The position numbers were made by a program, and so were the translations under genes. The notes under the pieces are model-generated. The model was not told the DNA's origin and did not search any database. It saw nothing but the letters and a program-made list of their open reading frames with translations. A DNA stretch of 64,000 nucleotides from Clavibacter michiganensis (GTDB taxonomy: Bacteria; Actinomycetota; Actinomycetes; Actinomycetales; Microbacteriaceae): the NCBI RefSeq assembly GCF_016907085.1, contig NZ_JAFBBJ010000001.1, forward strand, positions 806,001-870,000, in the 5' to 3' direction. This document shows, in pieces, positions 43,178 to 55,074 of the stretch (position 1 is its first letter; every line of letters begins with the position of its first letter).

Positions 43178-44623
43178 CTACTTCTCGTACGCGGGAGCCG
43201 CCTCGTTCACGGCGTCGCCGACGACGTGGACGCGCAGCTCGTTGGTCGAGCCCGCGATCCCGGGAGGGGATCCGGCGATGACGACGACCTTCTGGCCGAC
43301 CTCCGCGAGGCCCTCCGCGAGGAGCACGTCGTCCACCTGGTGGAACATCTGGTCGGTGTGGGTGACCGGCTCCACGAGGTAGGTCTGCACGCCCCACGAC
43401 AGCGCGAGGCGACGGCGGATGCCCTCGTTCGGCGTGAAGGCGAGGATCGGGATGCCGTTGCGGAGGCGCGTCATGCGGCGCACGGAGTCGCCCGACTCGG
43501 TGAAGACGCAGAGCGCCTTCGCCTCGACGAACTCCGCGACCTCGGCGGCCGCGAGCGTGATGGCGCCGCCCTGCGTGAAGGGACGCGTGCCGAGCTTGGG
43601 GATGCGCTCCAGCCCGTGCTCCTCGGTCGACTCGATGATGCGCGCCATGGTCTTGACCGTGACGACGGGGAACTCGCCCACGCTCGTCTCGCCGCTCAGC
43701 ATGAGCGCGTCGGCGCCGTCGAGCACCGCGTTGGCGCAGTCGGACGCCTCGGCGCGCGTGGGGCGGGGGCTCGTGATCATCGACTCGAGCATCTGCGTGG
43801 CGACGATGACGGGCTTCGCCTTGCGGCGGGCGAGCTCGACCGCGCGCTTCTGCACGATCGGCACGGCCTCCAGCGGCAGCTCGACGCCGAGGTCGCCGCG
43901 CGCGACCATGATCGCGTCGAACGCGTCGACGATCTCCTCGAGCGCGTCGACGGCCTGCGGCTTCTCGACCTTGGCGACGACGGGGACGCGACGTCCCTCC
44001 TCGTCCATGATCTCGTGCACGCGGACGATGTCCGAGGCGTCGCGGACGAAACTCAGGGCGATGAGGTCGGCGCCGAGGCGGAGGCCCCAGCGGAGGTCCG
44101 CCTCGTCCTTCTCGGACAGCGCGGGCACGTTGACCGCGACGCCCGGGAGGTTGATGCCCTTGTTGTTGCTGACCGCGCCGGCGACCTCGACCGTGGTCGT
44201 GACGCGCGTGCCATCGGTGGAGACCACGCGGAGCGTGACCTTGCCGTCGTCGATGAGCAGCGGGTCGCCCGGCTTCACGTCGCCGGGGAGGCCCTTGTAG
44301 GTGGTGGAGCAGATGTCCTTCGTGCCGAGGATGTCCTCGACGGTGATGACGAAGGTGTCGCCGAACGCCAGGTCGTGCGGGCCGTCGGAGAACTTGCCGA
44401 GCCGGATCTTCGGGCCCTGCAGGTCGACGAGGACCGCGACCGCGCGGCCCGCGTCGTCCGCGGCCTTCCGGATGGTGGAGTAGATGCCCTCGTGGACGTC
44501 GTAGGTGCCGTGGCTGAGGTTCATCCGGGCCACGTCAACGCCGGCGTCGATGATGGCGCGGATGCTCTCATAGGAGCTGGTCGCGGGCCCGAGGGTCGCG
44601 ACGATCTTCGCTCGTCTGGTCAT
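43178..44623 (-). CDS. pyk: Pyruvate kinase
   Basis: A 481-residue pyruvate kinase making ATP and pyruvate from phosphoenolpyruvate. RRAKIVATLGPA at the N-terminus and ARMNLSHGTYDVH bind substrate; VAKVEKPQAVDALEEI holds the catalytic lysine, ARGDLGVELPLEAVP the metal ligands, and VATQMLESMITSPRPTRAEASD is the PK signature. A regulatory C-terminal domain is present. The ATG at 44623 fits family N-termini; the longer upstream frame does not. It lies 85 bases after gltD. Confidence 0.95.
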   Translation of the reverse strand: MTRRAKIVATLGPATSSYESIRAIIDAGVDVARMNLSHGTYDVHEGIYSTIRKAADDAGRAVAVLVDLQGPKIRLGKFSDGPHDLAFGDTFVITVEDILGTKDICSTTYKGLPGDVKPGDPLLIDDGKVTLRVVSTDGTRVTTTVEVAGAVSNNKGINLPGVAVNVPALSEKDEADLRWGLRLGADLIALSFVRDASDIVRVHEIMDEEGRRVPVVAKVEKPQAVDALEEIVDAFDAIMVARGDLGVELPLEAVPIVQKRAVELARRKAKPVIVATQMLESMITSPRPTRAEASDCANAVLDGADALMLSGETSVGEFPVVTVKTMARIIESTEEHGLERIPKLGTRPFTQGGAITLAAAEVAEFVEAKALCVFTESGDSVRRMTRLRNGIPILAFTPNEGIRRRLALSWGVQTYLVEPVTHTDQMFHQVDDVLLAEGLAEVGQKVVVIAGSPPGIAGSTNELRVHVVGDAVNEAAPAYEK

Positions 44624-44708
44624 GCTCTGTCTGTCTCGCGTTTCTGCGTCGCACACGGACGCGGTTCGGGTGAGTGGTCGCGGTCGCGCGCCGAGGGCGG
44701 CGTCCGGG

Positions 44709-46166
44709 TCAGATGGAGAGAGCGCGGTCCGTGGGACGGACCGGGAACGGGAGCTCCGTGTCCCCCTCAAGGTACCGGTCGACGGCGGAGGCCGCTGAAC
44801 GTCCCTCCGCGATCGCCCACACGATGAGCGACTGGCCGCGGCCCGCGTCGCCCGCGACGAAGACGCCGGCCTGGTCGGTCTGGTAGTCCTCGCCGCGCGC
44901 GACGTTGCCGCCCTCGTCGAAGGGGACCTCCAGCTGGCTCTCGAGGGCCGCCTTCTCGGGGCCCGTGAAACCGAGCGCGAGGAGCACGAGGTCGGCGGGG
45001 ATCTCGCGCTCGGTGCCCGACTTCGGCACGCGGCGGCCGTCGCGGAACTCGGTCTCGGCGACCCGGACGGCGCGGACGTGCCCGTCGTCGTCCTTCAGGA
45101 ACTCGACCGTGGTGGCGAGGTACTGGCGCTCGCCGCCCTCCTCGTGCGCGCTCGACACCTCGAAGAGGGTCGGGTACGTCGGCCACGGCTGGTCGGGGCG
45201 ACGCTCCGACGGCGGCTGCTGGCCGATGGCGAGGTTGGTGACCGAGGCCGCCTTCTGGCGGTGCGCGGTGCCGATGCAGTCCGCGCCCGTGTCGCCGCCG
45301 CCGAGGACGACGACGTGCTTGCCCTCCGCGTGGATCTGCTCGGGCACCTGGTCGCCGGCCGTCGCGTGGTTCGACTGGCGCAGGTAGTCCATGGCGAAGT
45401 GCACGCCGTCGACGTCGCGGCCCGGGATGTCGAGGTCGCGCGGCACGAGCGCGCCCGTGCAGACCACGACCGCGTCGTAGCGCAGGCGCAGGTCGGACCA
45501 GGTGATGTCCTTGCCGATGTCGACGCCCGCGCGGAAGCGGGTGCCCTCGGCGGTCATCTGCGCGAGGCGCGCCTCGAGGTGGCGCTTCTCCATCTTGAAG
45601 TCGGGGATCCCGTACCGCAGCAGGCCGCCGATGCGGTCGTCGCGCTCGAACACCGCGACCGTGTGGCCAGCCCGCGTGAGCTGCTGGGCGGCGGCGAGGC
45701 CGGCGGGGCCGGATCCCACGACCGCCACGGTCTTGCCCGTGAGGCGCTCGGGCGGATGCGGCTCGACCCAGCCGTTCTGGAAGGCGTCGTCGATGATCGA
45801 CACCTCGACCTGCTTGATCGTCACCGGCGGCTGGTTGATGCCGAGCACGCACGAGCTCTCGCAGGGCGCGGGGCACAGCCGACCCGTGAACTCCGGGAAG
45901 TTGTTCGTCGCGTGCAGGCGCTCGATGGCCTGGCGGCCCTCGCCGCGCCACGTGAGGTCGTTCCACTCCGGGATGAGGTTGCCGAGCGGGCAGCCCTGGT
46001 GGCAGAACGGGATGCCGCAGTCCATGCACCGGCCGGCCTGGCGCACGAGCTCGCCGCGCTCCTGCTGCTCGTACACCTCCTTCCAGTCCATGAGCCGCAC
46101 CGAGACGGGTCGGCGCTTGGGGAGCTCGCGCTCCGTCACCTTGAGGAAGCCCTTGGGGTCAGCCAC
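44709..46166 (-). CDS. gltD: Glutamate synthase small subunit
   Basis: A 485-residue flavoprotein that passes electrons from NADPH to the large subunit. The N-terminus holds the Fe-S cluster cysteines ([20 protein letters not shown] and [11 protein letters not shown]). An FAD site is [15 protein letters not shown] near residue 149 and an NADPH site is [12 protein letters not shown] near 288. The C-terminal [20 protein letters not shown] is the second FAD region. It starts with GTG and overlaps the gltB 3' end by eight bases. Confidence 0.95.
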   Translation of the reverse strand: MADPKGFLKVTERELPKRRPVSVRLMDWKEVYEQQERGELVRQAGRCMDCGIPFCHQGCPLGNLIPEWNDLTWRGEGRQAIERLHATNNFPEFTGRLCPAPCESSCVLGINQPPVTIKQVEVSIIDDAFQNGWVEPHPPERLTGKTVAVVGSGPAGLAAAQQLTRAGHTVAVFERDDRIGGLLRYGIPDFKMEKRHLEARLAQMTAEGTRFRAGVDIGKDITWSDLRLRYDAVVVCTGALVPRDLDIPGRDVDGVHFAMDYLRQSNHATAGDQVPEQIHAEGKHVVVLGGGDTGADCIGTAHRQKAASVTNLAIGQQPPSERRPDQPWPTYPTLFEVSSAHEEGGERQYLATTVEFLKDDDGHVRAVRVAETEFRDGRRVPKSGTEREIPADLVLLALGFTGPEKAALESQLEVPFDEGGNVARGEDYQTDQAGVFVAGDAGRGQSLIVWAIAEGRSAASAVDRYLEGDTELPFPVRPTDRALSI

Positions 46167-49100
46167 CGGTCACCTCCAGGATGCGCTTCCAGGCGACGTC
46201 GCCGTCGGGGTCGAGGCCCTCGTCCACCGCGGTCTGGCGGGTGGCGAGGACGGCCGCGTAGTCCCGCGGCAGGATCTTGGTGAAGCGTTCCATGGAGGTC
46301 TCCGGCTCGGCGAGCAGGCGCTCGGCCACGGTGGATCCGGTCTCGGCGAGGTGCCGGCGGAGGAGGTCGAGCACGATCTCGGCGTCGGCGCTCCCGAGCG
46401 GGTGCAGCTCGAGCTCGCCCGATGCGAGGGCGTCGGTGTTGATGCGGTCGCGGTCGAGGTCGATCACGTACGCCGTGCCGCCCGACATGCCCGCGCCGAT
46501 GTTCCGGCCGGTGCCGCCGAGCACGAGCGCGAGCCCGCCGGTCATGTACTCCAGCGCGTGGTCGCCCACGGCCTCGACGACCGCGGTCGCGCCGGAGTTG
46601 CGGACGAGGAACCGCTCCCCCACCATGCCGCGGATGAACATGGTGCCCTGCGTCGCCCCGTAGCCGATGACGTTGCCCGCGATGACGTTCTCCTCGGCGG
46701 GGAAGCCGGCCTTCTCGTCGGGCCGCACGACGATGTCGCCGCCCGAGAGGCCCTTGCCGAGGTAGTCGTTGCTGTCCCCGACGAGGCGCAGCGTGATGCC
46801 CGACGGCATGAACGCGCCGAAGGACTGGCCGGCGGAGCCACGGAGCGTGACGTCGATGGATCCCGTCGGCAGCCCGTCCTCGCCGTGCGCCTTCGTGACG
46901 AGGTGGCCGAGCATCGTGCCGACCGCGCGCGCCGTGTTCCGCACGGGCAGGTCGATCTCGACCCGCCCGCCGTGGTCGAGCACGTCGCGGCTGAGGCGGA
47001 TGAGCTCGTTGTCGAAGTGGGCCTCGAGCTCGTGGTCCTGCGACCGGGCGTGCTTCATCGGCTCGTCGTCCGCGAAGGTGGGGCCGACCAGGATCGGCGT
47101 GAGGTCGAGCCCGGACGCCTTCCAGTGGTCGACCGCGTCCTCGACGCCGAGCAGGTCGTTGCGGCCCACGATCTCGTCGAGCGAGCGGTAGCCGAGGGCG
47201 GCCAGGTGCTCGCGCACCTCCTGCGCGATGAACTCGAAGAAGTTGACGACGTGGTCCGCCTTGCCGGGGAAGCGCTTGCGCAGCTCCGGGTTCTGCGTGG
47301 CGACGCCGACGGGGCAGGTGTCGAGGTGGCAGACGCGCATCATGATGCAGCCCGACACGACGAGCGGCGCGGTGGCGAAGCCGAACTCCTCGGCGCCGAG
47401 CAGCGCGCCGACGATGACGTCGCGGCCGGACTTCATCTGCCCGTCGACCTGCACGACCACGCGGTCGCGCATGCCGTTGAGGCGGAGGGTCTGCTGCGTC
47501 TCCGCGAGGCCGAGCTCCCACGGCGTGCCCGCGTGCTTGAGCGAGTTGACCGGGCTCGCGCCCGTTCCGCCGTCGTGGCCCGAGACGAGGATCACGTCGC
47601 TCAGCGCCTTCGCGACGCCCGCGGCCACCGCGCCGATGCCCGACTGGCTGACGAGCTTCGTGTGGATCCGGGCGGAGGGGTTCGCGCGCTTGAGGTCGAA
47701 GATCAGCTGCTTGAGGTCCTCGATCGAGTAGATGTCGTGGTGCGGCGGCGGCGAGATGAGGCCGACGCCCGCGGTCGCGTGGCGCGTGCGCGCCACCCAC
47801 GGGTAGACCTTGCCGGGCGGCAGCTGGCCGCCCTCGCCGGGCTTGGCGCCCTGCGCGAGCTTGATCTGGATGTCGTCGGCGTGCGTGAGGTACATGCTCG
47901 TGACGCCGAAGCGCCCGGACGCGACCTGCTTGATGGAGCTGCGACGCTCGGGGTCGAGCAGGCGCTCCACGTTCTCGCCGCCCTCGCCCGTGTTCGACTT
48001 GGCTCCCAGCCGGTTCATCGCGATGGCGAGCGTCTCGTGCGCCTCCTCGGAGATGGAGCCGTAGCTCATCGCGCCCGTGGAGAAGCGCTTCACGATGTCG
48101 CTGATGGGCTCGACCTCGTCGAGCGGCACGGGCGGGCGCGTGCCCGTCCGCAGCCGGAACATGCCGCGGAGGGTCATCAGGTCCTTCGACTGCGCGTCGA
48201 CCATGGACGTGTACTCGCGGAAGATGTCGTACCGGCGCGTGCGCGTGGCGTGCTGCAGCCGGAAGATCGTGTCCGGGTTGAACAGGTGCGGGGATCCGTC
48301 GCGACGCCACTGGTACTCGCCGCCCGTCTGCAGGCGCTCGTGCGAGAGCACGGCGCCGTCGGTCGGGTAGGCGCTGCGGTGACGCGCGGCGTTCTCGGCC
48401 GCGATGACGTCGATGCCGACGCCGCCGAGGCGCGTCGTGGTGCCCGAGAAGTACTGGTCCACGAGCCCCTGCGAGAGGCCGACGGCCTCGAAGCACTGGG
48501 CGCCGGCGTACGAGGACACCGTCGAGATGCCCATCTTGGACATGATCTTCAGCACGCCCTTGCCGAGGCCCTTGATGAGGTTCCGCGTCGCCTTCTCCGG
48601 CGTCACGCCCGTGAGCATCCCGCTGCGGACGAGGTCCTCGCAGGACTCCATCGCCAGGTACGGGTTGACCGCCGAGGCGCCGTAGCCGATGAGCAGCGCG
48701 ATGTGGTGCACCTCGCGCACGTCGCCGGCCTCGACCACGATGCCGACCTTCATGCGCGTCTGCTTGCGGATGAGGTGGTGGTGCACGGCCGCGATCATGA
48801 GGAGCGACGGGATGGGCGCGAGGTCGCGGTTCGAGTCGCGGTCCGACAGCACGATGAACTGCGCGCCGTGCGCGATGGCGCGGTCGACCTCGTCGCACAT
48901 GGCGTCGATGCGCTTCTGCATGGCGAGCGGACCGTCGTCGACGCGGTAGAGGCCGCTCACGATGGTGGTGGTGCGGCTGCCCGGCCGGTGGTCGATGTGG
49001 ATGACCTTCGCGAGCTCGTCGTTGTCGATGACGGGGAAGTCCAGCACGACCTGCTTGGTGTGCTCGGGCCCGGCGTCGAGGAGGTTGCGCTGCGGACCGA

Positions 49101-50730
49101 GGCCGAGACGCAGGCTGGTGACGACCTCCTCGCGGATGGAGTCGAGCGGCGGGTTCGTGACCTGCGCGAACTGCTGCGTGAAGTAGTCGAACAGCAGGCG
49201 CGGGCGCTGCGAGAGCACGGCGATGGGCGTGTCCGACCCCATGGCGCCCAGGGGCTCGGCACCGACCTTCGCCATGGGCATGAGGAGCATCCGCACCTCC
49301 TCCTCCGTGTAGCCGAAGGTGCGCTGGCGGCGGACGACGGACGCGGGCGTGTGCACGACGTGCTCGCGCTCCGGCAGGTCGGCCAGGTGGATGCGGTTCC
49401 GGAGCCACTCGCCCCAGGGCGCGCTGGCGGCGAGCTCGGACTTGATCTCGTCGTCCTCGATGATGCGGCCGGCCTCGGTGTCGACGAGGAACATCTTCCC
49501 GGGGCGCAGGCGGCCCTTGCGCATGATGCGCGCGGGGTCGATCTCGAGCACGCCGATCTCGCTGCCGAGCACCACGAGGCCATCGTGCGTGACGAGGTAG
49601 CGGCCGGGCCGCAGGCCGTTGCGGTCGAGCGTCGCGCCGACGAGCGTGCCGTCGGTGAAGGTGAGGGCGGCCGGGCCGTCCCACGGCTCCATGACCATGG
49701 AGTGGTACTCGTAGAAGTCGCGGCGGACGGGGTCGATGTCCGTCTGCTTCTCCCACGCCTCGGGGACCATCATCATCATCGCGTGCGGCAGGCTGCGACC
49801 GCTGAGGCTGAGGAGCTCGAGGACCTCGTCGAAGGAGGCGGAGTCGCTCGCACCCGGGGTGACGATCGGCATCAGCGGCGCGAGGTCGCCGAGCAGCTCC
49901 GACTCGAGCTGGGACTGGCGCGCGCGCATCCAGTTGCGGTTGCCCGCGACCGTGTTGATCTCGCCGTTGTGCGCCATCATCCGCAGCGGCTGCGCGAGCG
50001 GCCACGAGGGGAACGTGTTGGTGGAGTACCGCGAGTGCACGATGGCGAGCTTCGAGGCGAAGCGCTCGTCGGAGAGGTCGGGGTAGAACGGCTCCAGCTG
50101 GAGCGTGGTGACCATGCCCTTGTAGACGAGGGTGCGCGAGGAGAGCGAGATGAAGTACGCGCCGAGCTCCCGCTCCGCGCGCTTGCGCAGGCGGAAGGCC
50201 AGGCGGTCGAGGGCGAGCCCCGACGGGCGGTCGGACGGCTGCGCGGCGTCGGAGGCGAGGAACAGCTGGCGGAAGGCGGGCATGGCCTTCCGGGCCAGGT
50301 TGCCGAGGTGGGACGGGCCCACCGGCACCTCGCGCCAGCCGAGGACGCGCAGGCGCTCCTCGCCCGCGAGCCGCTCGATGCCGGCCTGCAGCTCCTCGCG
50401 CTCGGCGTCGTCCGTCGGCAGGAACGCCATGCCGACGGCGTACTCCCCCATGGGCGGCAGCTCGAAGCCGACGACCCCGCGCAGGAACTCGTCGGGGATC
50501 TGCGTCATGATGCCGGCGCCGTCGCCCGTTCCCGCGTCGGAGCCGATGGCGCCGCGGTGCTCGAGGTTCCGCAGCGCGTCGAGCGCGTTGACGATGATGT
50601 CGTGACCCGGGGTGCCGCGCAGGGTGGCCACCATGGCCAGGCCGCACGCGTCCTTCTCGAACGCCGGGTCGTACAGGCCCTGCTTCGCGGGGAACGAGCC
50701 GCCGGGAGGGGAGGTGGAGGAGAACGCCAT
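46159..50730 (-). CDS. gltB: Glutamate synthase large subunit
   Basis: A 1523-residue enzyme that makes two glutamates from glutamine and 2-oxoglutarate. The N-terminal glutaminase domain becomes active after removal of a propeptide: the nucleophile is C29 in [10 protein letters not shown]. The FMN/2-oxoglutarate domain in the middle contains [20 protein letters not shown] and the cluster-binding [19 protein letters not shown] near residue 1130, and a C-terminal GltB beta-helix domain follows ([24 protein letters not shown]). The ATG at 50730 has TAGGACGG upstream. Transcription runs gltB-gltD. Confidence 0.96.
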   Translation of the reverse strand: MAFSSTSPPGGSFPAKQGLYDPAFEKDACGLAMVATLRGTPGHDIIVNALDALRNLEHRGAIGSDAGTGDGAGIMTQIPDEFLRGVVGFELPPMGEYAVGMAFLPTDDAEREELQAGIERLAGEERLRVLGWREVPVGPSHLGNLARKAMPAFRQLFLASDAAQPSDRPSGLALDRLAFRLRKRAERELGAYFISLSSRTLVYKGMVTTLQLEPFYPDLSDERFASKLAIVHSRYSTNTFPSWPLAQPLRMMAHNGEINTVAGNRNWMRARQSQLESELLGDLAPLMPIVTPGASDSASFDEVLELLSLSGRSLPHAMMMMVPEAWEKQTDIDPVRRDFYEYHSMVMEPWDGPAALTFTDGTLVGATLDRNGLRPGRYLVTHDGLVVLGSEIGVLEIDPARIMRKGRLRPGKMFLVDTEAGRIIEDDEIKSELAASAPWGEWLRNRIHLADLPEREHVVHTPASVVRRQRTFGYTEEEVRMLLMPMAKVGAEPLGAMGSDTPIAVLSQRPRLLFDYFTQQFAQVTNPPLDSIREEVVTSLRLGLGPQRNLLDAGPEHTKQVVLDFPVIDNDELAKVIHIDHRPGSRTTTIVSGLYRVDDGPLAMQKRIDAMCDEVDRAIAHGAQFIVLSDRDSNRDLAPIPSLLMIAAVHHHLIRKQTRMKVGIVVEAGDVREVHHIALLIGYGASAVNPYLAMESCEDLVRSGMLTGVTPEKATRNLIKGLGKGVLKIMSKMGISTVSSYAGAQCFEAVGLSQGLVDQYFSGTTTRLGGVGIDVIAAENAARHRSAYPTDGAVLSHERLQTGGEYQWRRDGSPHLFNPDTIFRLQHATRTRRYDIFREYTSMVDAQSKDLMTLRGMFRLRTGTRPPVPLDEVEPISDIVKRFSTGAMSYGSISEEAHETLAIAMNRLGAKSNTGEGGENVERLLDPERRSSIKQVASGRFGVTSMYLTHADDIQIKLAQGAKPGEGGQLPPGKVYPWVARTRHATAGVGLISPPPHHDIYSIEDLKQLIFDLKRANPSARIHTKLVSQSGIGAVAAGVAKALSDVILVSGHDGGTGASPVNSLKHAGTPWELGLAETQQTLRLNGMRDRVVVQVDGQMKSGRDVIVGALLGAEEFGFATAPLVVSGCIMMRVCHLDTCPVGVATQNPELRKRFPGKADHVVNFFEFIAQEVREHLAALGYRSLDEIVGRNDLLGVEDAVDHWKASGLDLTPILVGPTFADDEPMKHARSQDHELEAHFDNELIRLSRDVLDHGGRVEIDLPVRNTARAVGTMLGHLVTKAHGEDGLPTGSIDVTLRGSAGQSFGAFMPSGITLRLVGDSNDYLGKGLSGGDIVVRPDEKAGFPAEENVIAGNVIGYGATQGTMFIRGMVGERFLVRNSGATAVVEAVGDHALEYMTGGLALVLGGTGRNIGAGMSGGTAYVIDLDRDRINTDALASGELELHPLGSADAEIVLDLLRRHLAETGSTVAERLLAEPETSMERFTKILPRDYAAVLATRQTAVDEGLDPDGDVAWKRILEVTGG

Positions 50731-50782
50731 GGGAACCGTCCTAGATGCACTGCGGAGGGACGTCGCTGGCCCTGTGGTGGGG

Positions 50783-50808
50783 ACCGCCTCGCGGGAGGAG
50801 CAGGCGGT
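50783..50808 (-). promoter_or_regulatory. Possible hairpin in gltB leader
   Basis: ACCGCCT (50783-50789) and AGGCGGT (50802-50808) can pair over 7 bp around a 12-base loop, in the 104-base gap between lgt and gltB. It could be a weak terminator for lgt or a leader element; the evidence is thin. Confidence 0.25.
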
Positions 50809-50834
50809 GACCGCGGGGGTGCCCGCGCTGGGGA

Positions 50835-51857
50835 CTAGGCGCCGCGTCCGCTTGTGGCGGGGAGAGCGTGGGAGTCCGAACCGGTGGATGCCCGATCGTC
50901 GTCGACGTCGGCGAAATCCGAATCCGTGTACACCGATGCTACCTCGCCGTCGCGACCCGACTTCGCGCGGGCGCTTACGTCCTCCGGGGTGCGGCCGGGA
51001 AGGTACGGGCTCGGCTCGCTGCCGACGTGGCGCCGGGTCTGCACGAGGAAGAGCACGAAGCCGAGCGCGACGGCGAGGAACGCCGCCCAGACGTTGGTGC
51101 GGACGCCGAAGAAGATCTCGCTGGGGTCGATGCGGATGGACTCGAAGACCATGCGCCCGAGGCCGTACCACATGAGGTACACGGCGAGGCCGCGACCCCA
51201 CTGCAGTCGGACGGCGCGGCCAAGCGCGATGATGACGAGGGCGCCCGCGACGTTCCACACGATCTCGTAGAGGAACGTGGGGTGGAAGAGAGTGCCGGCG
51301 GGGAGGCCGGCGGGGAACGCGGCGTTGGTCGGGTCGACCTCGAGGCCCCACGGCAGCGTGGTGGGCGTGCCGAACAGCTCCTGGTTGAAGTAGTTGCCCA
51401 TGCGGCCGGCGGCCTGCGCGATGAGGAGGCCGGGGGCCAGCGCGTCGGCGAACGTCCAGAAGCGCACGCCCGTCCACTTGGAGCCGAGCCACACGCCCAC
51501 GGCGCCGCCGATGAGGGCGCCGAAGATGGCGATGCCGCCCTCCCACACGTAGAGCACGCGCCACAGGTTCGCGCCCTCGTAGAAGTAGTCGCCGGGGTGC
51601 GTGAGCACGTGGAACGCGCGGGCGCCGACGATGCCGAGGACGAGCGCGCACAGCGTGAAGTCGATGACCGTGCCGGACTCGACGCCACGCGCCACGAGGC
51701 GGCGGTTGGTGAGGAACGCCGCGATGAGGATGCCGACGAGGATGCACACGGCGTACGCGTGGATGACGAAGGTGAGCGGCAGGTCGATGCCGAAGCCCTG
51801 GAGCCACGCCGTGACGTCGAACCGGGTGTCGGACGGATCCGGGCTGGGGATGCTCAT
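50835..51857 (-). CDS. lgt: Prolipoprotein diacylglyceryl transferase
   Basis: A 340-residue inner membrane enzyme that attaches diacylglycerol to the lipobox cysteine of prolipoproteins. About seven membrane helices are visible. Family motifs are [11 protein letters not shown] near residue 31, [10 protein letters not shown], and the signature [16 protein letters not shown] near 145, with LPWGLEV. The C-terminal ~60 residues form an acidic cytoplasmic tail typical of actinobacterial forms. I chose the ATG at 51857; a TTG at 51869 would add four residues. It follows trpA by 71 bases, as in mycobacteria. Confidence 0.93.
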   Translation of the reverse strand: MSIPSPDPSDTRFDVTAWLQGFGIDLPLTFVIHAYAVCILVGILIAAFLTNRRLVARGVESGTVIDFTLCALVLGIVGARAFHVLTHPGDYFYEGANLWRVLYVWEGGIAIFGALIGGAVGVWLGSKWTGVRFWTFADALAPGLLIAQAAGRMGNYFNQELFGTPTTLPWGLEVDPTNAAFPAGLPAGTLFHPTFLYEIVWNVAGALVIIALGRAVRLQWGRGLAVYLMWYGLGRMVFESIRIDPSEIFFGVRTNVWAAFLAVALGFVLFLVQTRRHVGSEPSPYLPGRTPEDVSARAKSGRDGEVASVYTDSDFADVDDDRASTGSDSHALPATSGRGA

Positions 51858-51928
51858 CGGGTCGAACAACGGATGGCGCTCACTTTCGCAGGGGATTCGG
51901 CGGGCGCGGCGGGACCGCGGGCCGGGGG

Positions 51929-52747
51929 CTACTGTAGCGCGGTTCCCCGCGCGAGATCGGCCGCGGCGCGGGCGACGCCGGGCACGCCGCCGTCGGCGAG
52001 GGCCGCCACGAGGGCGGATCCGACGATGGCGCCGTCGGCGTAGTCGAGCACCTCGCGCACCTGGTCGCCGGTGGAGATGCCGATGCCCACGCAGGCGCTC
52101 GTGGAGCCGGCGTCGCGCAGGCGCGAGACGAGCCCGCGCGCGGCCTGGTCGACGTCCTGGCGTGCGCCCGTGATCCCCATGGTGGAGACCGCGTAGACGA
52201 ATCCGCGGCTGCGCTCGACCGCCTGGTGCAGCCGGGCCTCGCTGGACGACGGGGCCGCGAGGAACACGCGGTCGAGGCCCGTGCGCTCGGACGCGGCGAG
52301 CCAGTCGGCGCCCTCGTCCGGGATGAGGTCGGGCGTGATGAGCCCGGCGCCGCCCGCGGCGACGATGTCGTCGGCGAAGCGCTCGACGCCGTACTGCACG
52401 ACGGGGTTCCAGTAGGTCATGAGGAGCACGGGGGCGTCGACGCGCTGGGTGATCGCGTGGAGCGCGTCGAAGCCGTCACGGAGGCGGAAGCCCTGCGCGA
52501 GCGCGGTCTGGGTGGCGCGCTGGATGACGGGGCCGTCCATGACGGGGTCGCTGTACGGCAGGCCGAGCTCGATGACGTCGACGCCGTTCTCGACGAGCGC
52601 GACGGCGGCCTCGATGCTCGTGGCGACGTCCGGGAAGCCGACGGGGAGGTAGCCGACGAGGGCACCCGACCCCTGCTCCCGACGAAGCGCGATGGTGCGC
52701 TCGACGGGGCTGCCGGTGGGTGCGGCGGCGTGCGCTGCCGCGGTCAC
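51929..52747 (-). CDS. trpA: Tryptophan synthase alpha subunit
   Basis: A 272-residue TIM barrel subunit that cleaves indole-3-glycerol phosphate. [19 protein letters not shown] near residues 63-81 contains a catalytic aspartate, and [10 protein letters not shown] contains the catalytic glutamate-equivalent region. [13 protein letters not shown] and [13 protein letters not shown] bind phosphate. The GTG start overlaps the trpB stop (GTGA). The gene ends the trp part of the cluster. Confidence 0.95.
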   Translation of the reverse strand: MTAAAHAAAPTGSPVERTIALRREQGSGALVGYLPVGFPDVATSIEAAVALVENGVDVIELGLPYSDPVMDGPVIQRATQTALAQGFRLRDGFDALHAITQRVDAPVLLMTYWNPVVQYGVERFADDIVAAGGAGLITPDLIPDEGADWLAASERTGLDRVFLAAPSSSEARLHQAVERSRGFVYAVSTMGITGARQDVDQAARGLVSRLRDAGSTSACVGIGISTGDQVREVLDYADGAIVGSALVAALADGGVPGVARAAADLARGTALQ

Positions 52748-53958
52748 GACTGCTCCGCCCCGGCGTCGATGAGGTCGAAGTACTTCCCCGCGGTCTCCAT
52801 GTCCTTGTCGCCGCGGCCGCTGAGGTTGACCAGGATGATCGACTCCGGGCCCAGCTCCTTCCCCAGCTCGAGCGCGCCGGCGAGGGCGTGCGCCGACTCG
52901 ATGGCCGGGATGATGCCCTCGGTGCGGCTGAGCAGGCGGAGCGCGCTCATGGCCTGGTCGTCCGTGACGGGACGGTAGGACGCGCGGCCGAGGTCCGACA
53001 GCCAGGAGTGCTCCGGGCCGACGCCCGGGTAGTCGAGGCCGGCGGAGATCGAGTGCGAGTCGATGGTCTGGCCGTCCTCGTCCTGGAGGAGGTAGCTGCG
53101 CGCGCCGTGCAGCATGCCGGGCCGGCCCTTGGTGATGGTGGCGGCGGTGCGCGGGGTGTCCGCGCCGTCGCCGCCGGCCTCGAAGCCGTAGAGGGCCACG
53201 TCGGCGTCGTCGAGGAACGCGTGGAAGATGCCGATGGCGTTGGATCCGCCGCCCACGCACGCGGCGACGGCGTCGGGCAGGCGCCCGGTGAGCGCGAGGA
53301 CCTGCTCGCGGGCCTCCTCGCCGATGACCTTCTGCAGGTCGCGCACCATGGCGGGGAACGGGTGCGGGCCCGCGACCGTGCCGAACACGTAGTTCGTGGT
53401 CTCGACGTTGGTGACCCAGTCGCGCATGGCGTCGTTGATGGCGTCCTTGAGCGTGCGCGATCCCGAGCGGACCGGGATGACCTCGGCGCCCAGCAGGCGC
53501 ATCCGCGCGACGTTGAGCGCCTGGCGCTCGGTGTCGACCTCGCCCATGTAGATGACGCAGTCGAGGCCGAAGAGCGCGGCCGCCGTGGCGGTCGCGACGC
53601 CGTGCTGGCCCGCGCCCGTCTCGGCGATGATGCGCTTCTTGCCGATCTTCTTGGTGAGCAGCGCCTGGCCGAGCACGTTGTTGATCTTGTGCGAACCGGT
53701 GTGGTTGAGGTCCTCGCGCTTGAGGATGATGCGCGCGCCTCCGGCGTGCTCGGCGAACCGCGGCACTTCCGTGATGAGCGACGGACGACCCGTGTAGCTG
53801 CGGTGCAGCTCCTTCAGCTCCTCGATGAACGCGGGGTCCACCTTGAGCTCGTCCCACGCCGCCGACAGCTCGTCGAGGGCGGCGACGAGCGACTCCGGGA
53901 CGTAGCGCCCGCCGAAGTCACCGAAGTACGGGCCGGTCACGCTGCGCAGGTCGGTCAT
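52744..53958 (-). CDS. trpB: Tryptophan synthase beta subunit
   Basis: A 404-residue PLP enzyme joining indole and serine. The PLP lysine is in [13 protein letters not shown] near residue 91. [15 protein letters not shown] near 113 is the serine/indole site, and [12 protein letters not shown] binds PLP phosphate. It carries the usual N-terminal [13 protein letters not shown] of TrpB1. Its ATG overlaps the trpC stop. Confidence 0.97.
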   Translation of the reverse strand: MTDLRSVTGPYFGDFGGRYVPESLVAALDELSAAWDELKVDPAFIEELKELHRSYTGRPSLITEVPRFAEHAGGARIILKREDLNHTGSHKINNVLGQALLTKKIGKKRIIAETGAGQHGVATATAAALFGLDCVIYMGEVDTERQALNVARMRLLGAEVIPVRSGSRTLKDAINDAMRDWVTNVETTNYVFGTVAGPHPFPAMVRDLQKVIGEEAREQVLALTGRLPDAVAACVGGGSNAIGIFHAFLDDADVALYGFEAGGDGADTPRTAATITKGRPGMLHGARSYLLQDEDGQTIDSHSISAGLDYPGVGPEHSWLSDLGRASYRPVTDDQAMSALRLLSRTEGIIPAIESAHALAGALELGKELGPESIILVNLSGRGDKDMETAGKYFDLIDAGAEQS

Positions 53959-54731
53959 GCGCGGATGTCCAGGAACTCGCCGAGCGTGCGGACGGGGTCG
54001 CCCGTGACGAGCGCCTCGCCCACCAGGACGACGTCGGCGCCCGCGCGGCGGTAGTGCGCCACGTCGTCGGCGGTCTTCACCGCGGACTCCGCGATGCGCA
54101 CGACGCCCGCGGGGATGGAGTCGGCGAGCGATCCGAAGAGGTCGCGGTCGAGCTCGAAGGTGGTGAGGTTGCGGGCGTTGACGCCGACCACCTGCGCGCC
54201 GAGGTCGAGCGCGCGGGACACCTCCTCGGCCGAGTGCGTCTCGACGAGCGCGGTCATGCCGAGCTCGCCCACGAGCGCGTGCAGCTCGACGAGCGTCTTC
54301 TGGTCGAGCGCGGCGACGATGAGGAGGACGAGGTCGGCGCCCGAGGCGCGCGCCTCCAGCACCTGGTACGGCTCGCCGATGAAGTCCTTGCGGAGCACGG
54401 GGATGGAGACGGTGTCGCGCACCTGCTCGAGGTCCTGCAGCGAGCCGCGGAACTTGCGGCCCTCGGTGAGGACGCTGATGGCGCTGGCGCCGCCCGTCTC
54501 GTAGCGGGACGCGAGGAGCGCGGGATCGGGGATCTCGGCGAGGGCGCCGCGCGACGGGCTCGAGCGCTTGACCTCGGCGATGATCTTCACGCGGTCGGCC
54601 GGCGCGAGGGCGCTCAGCGCGTCGAGGGCCGCGGGACGCGCGAGCGCGTCGGCCTCGACCTGGGCGAGGGGACGGGTCTCGCGACGTGCGGCCGCGTCCT
54701 CGAGGGCGCCGGCGAGGAGGTCGCCCAGCAT
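53955..54731 (-). CDS. trpC: Indole-3-glycerol phosphate synthase
   Basis: A 258-residue TIM barrel enzyme. [14 protein letters not shown] near residues 49-62 contains the catalytic lysine and the family signature; [18 protein letters not shown] near 112 and [14 protein letters not shown] near 182 are further motifs. It starts one base after the HGxxPAAW stop and is monofunctional, with no TrpF fusion. Confidence 0.96.
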   Translation of the reverse strand: MLGDLLAGALEDAAARRETRPLAQVEADALARPAALDALSALAPADRVKIIAEVKRSSPSRGALAEIPDPALLASRYETGGASAISVLTEGRKFRGSLQDLEQVRDTVSIPVLRKDFIGEPYQVLEARASGADLVLLIVAALDQKTLVELHALVGELGMTALVETHSAEEVSRALDLGAQVVGVNARNLTTFELDRDLFGSLADSIPAGVVRIAESAVKTADDVAHYRRAGADVVLVGEALVTGDPVRTLGEFLDIRA

Positions 54732-54971
54732 CTAGGAGTGCGCCTTCGCGTGGGTGACGGTGCGGTGCCCGCCGACGCCGAAGCCCAGCTTCTTCATGAC
54801 GCCGCCGGTGATCCAGCCGAGGATGGCGAGCACGGCGGAGGCCCACACGACGGGTTCGATGGCGAACCAGAAGGCGATGGTGCCGACGGTGAACGCGACG
54901 AGCATGATGACGACAGCCGTCCAGGCCGCCGGCGAGTTGCCGTGGCCGGGTTCTGCGGACTCTGTGGACAT
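54732..54971 (-). CDS. HGxxPAAW family small membrane protein
   Basis: A 79-residue protein with two membrane helices (about residues 15-35 and 39-58). It carries the defining HGNSPAAW near residues 9-16. The family is found in actinobacteria, nearly always beside trp genes; its function is unknown. The gene is directly upstream of trpC (adjacent stop and start). A role in tryptophan or precursor handling at the membrane is inference from position. Confidence 0.88.
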   Translation of the reverse strand: MSTESAEPGHGNSPAAWTAVVIMLVAFTVGTIAFWFAIEPVVWASAVLAILGWITGGVMKKLGFGVGGHRTVTHAKAHS

Positions 54972-55074
54972 GCGTGCTCCTCGGGGTTCGTGCGAAAGGG
55001 ACGGGTCGAGTCTACCGGTCGGCGTCGGCGCGGCCGTCGGCTTGGGGAGGGTGGGCGGGGACGTCAGTCGACCC

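Noticed and set aside
50731..50834. Riboswitch in the gltB leader
   Set aside because: Only a short 7-bp stem is visible; there is no match to a known glutamine or other riboswitch class.
45502..50838. A 1778-codon open frame antisense to gltB and gltD
   Set aside because: It is a shadow of the G/C third-position bias. Its product is a low-complexity Arg/Val/Leu/Asp/Glu mixture with no domain, and the opposite strand encodes complete glutamate synthase.
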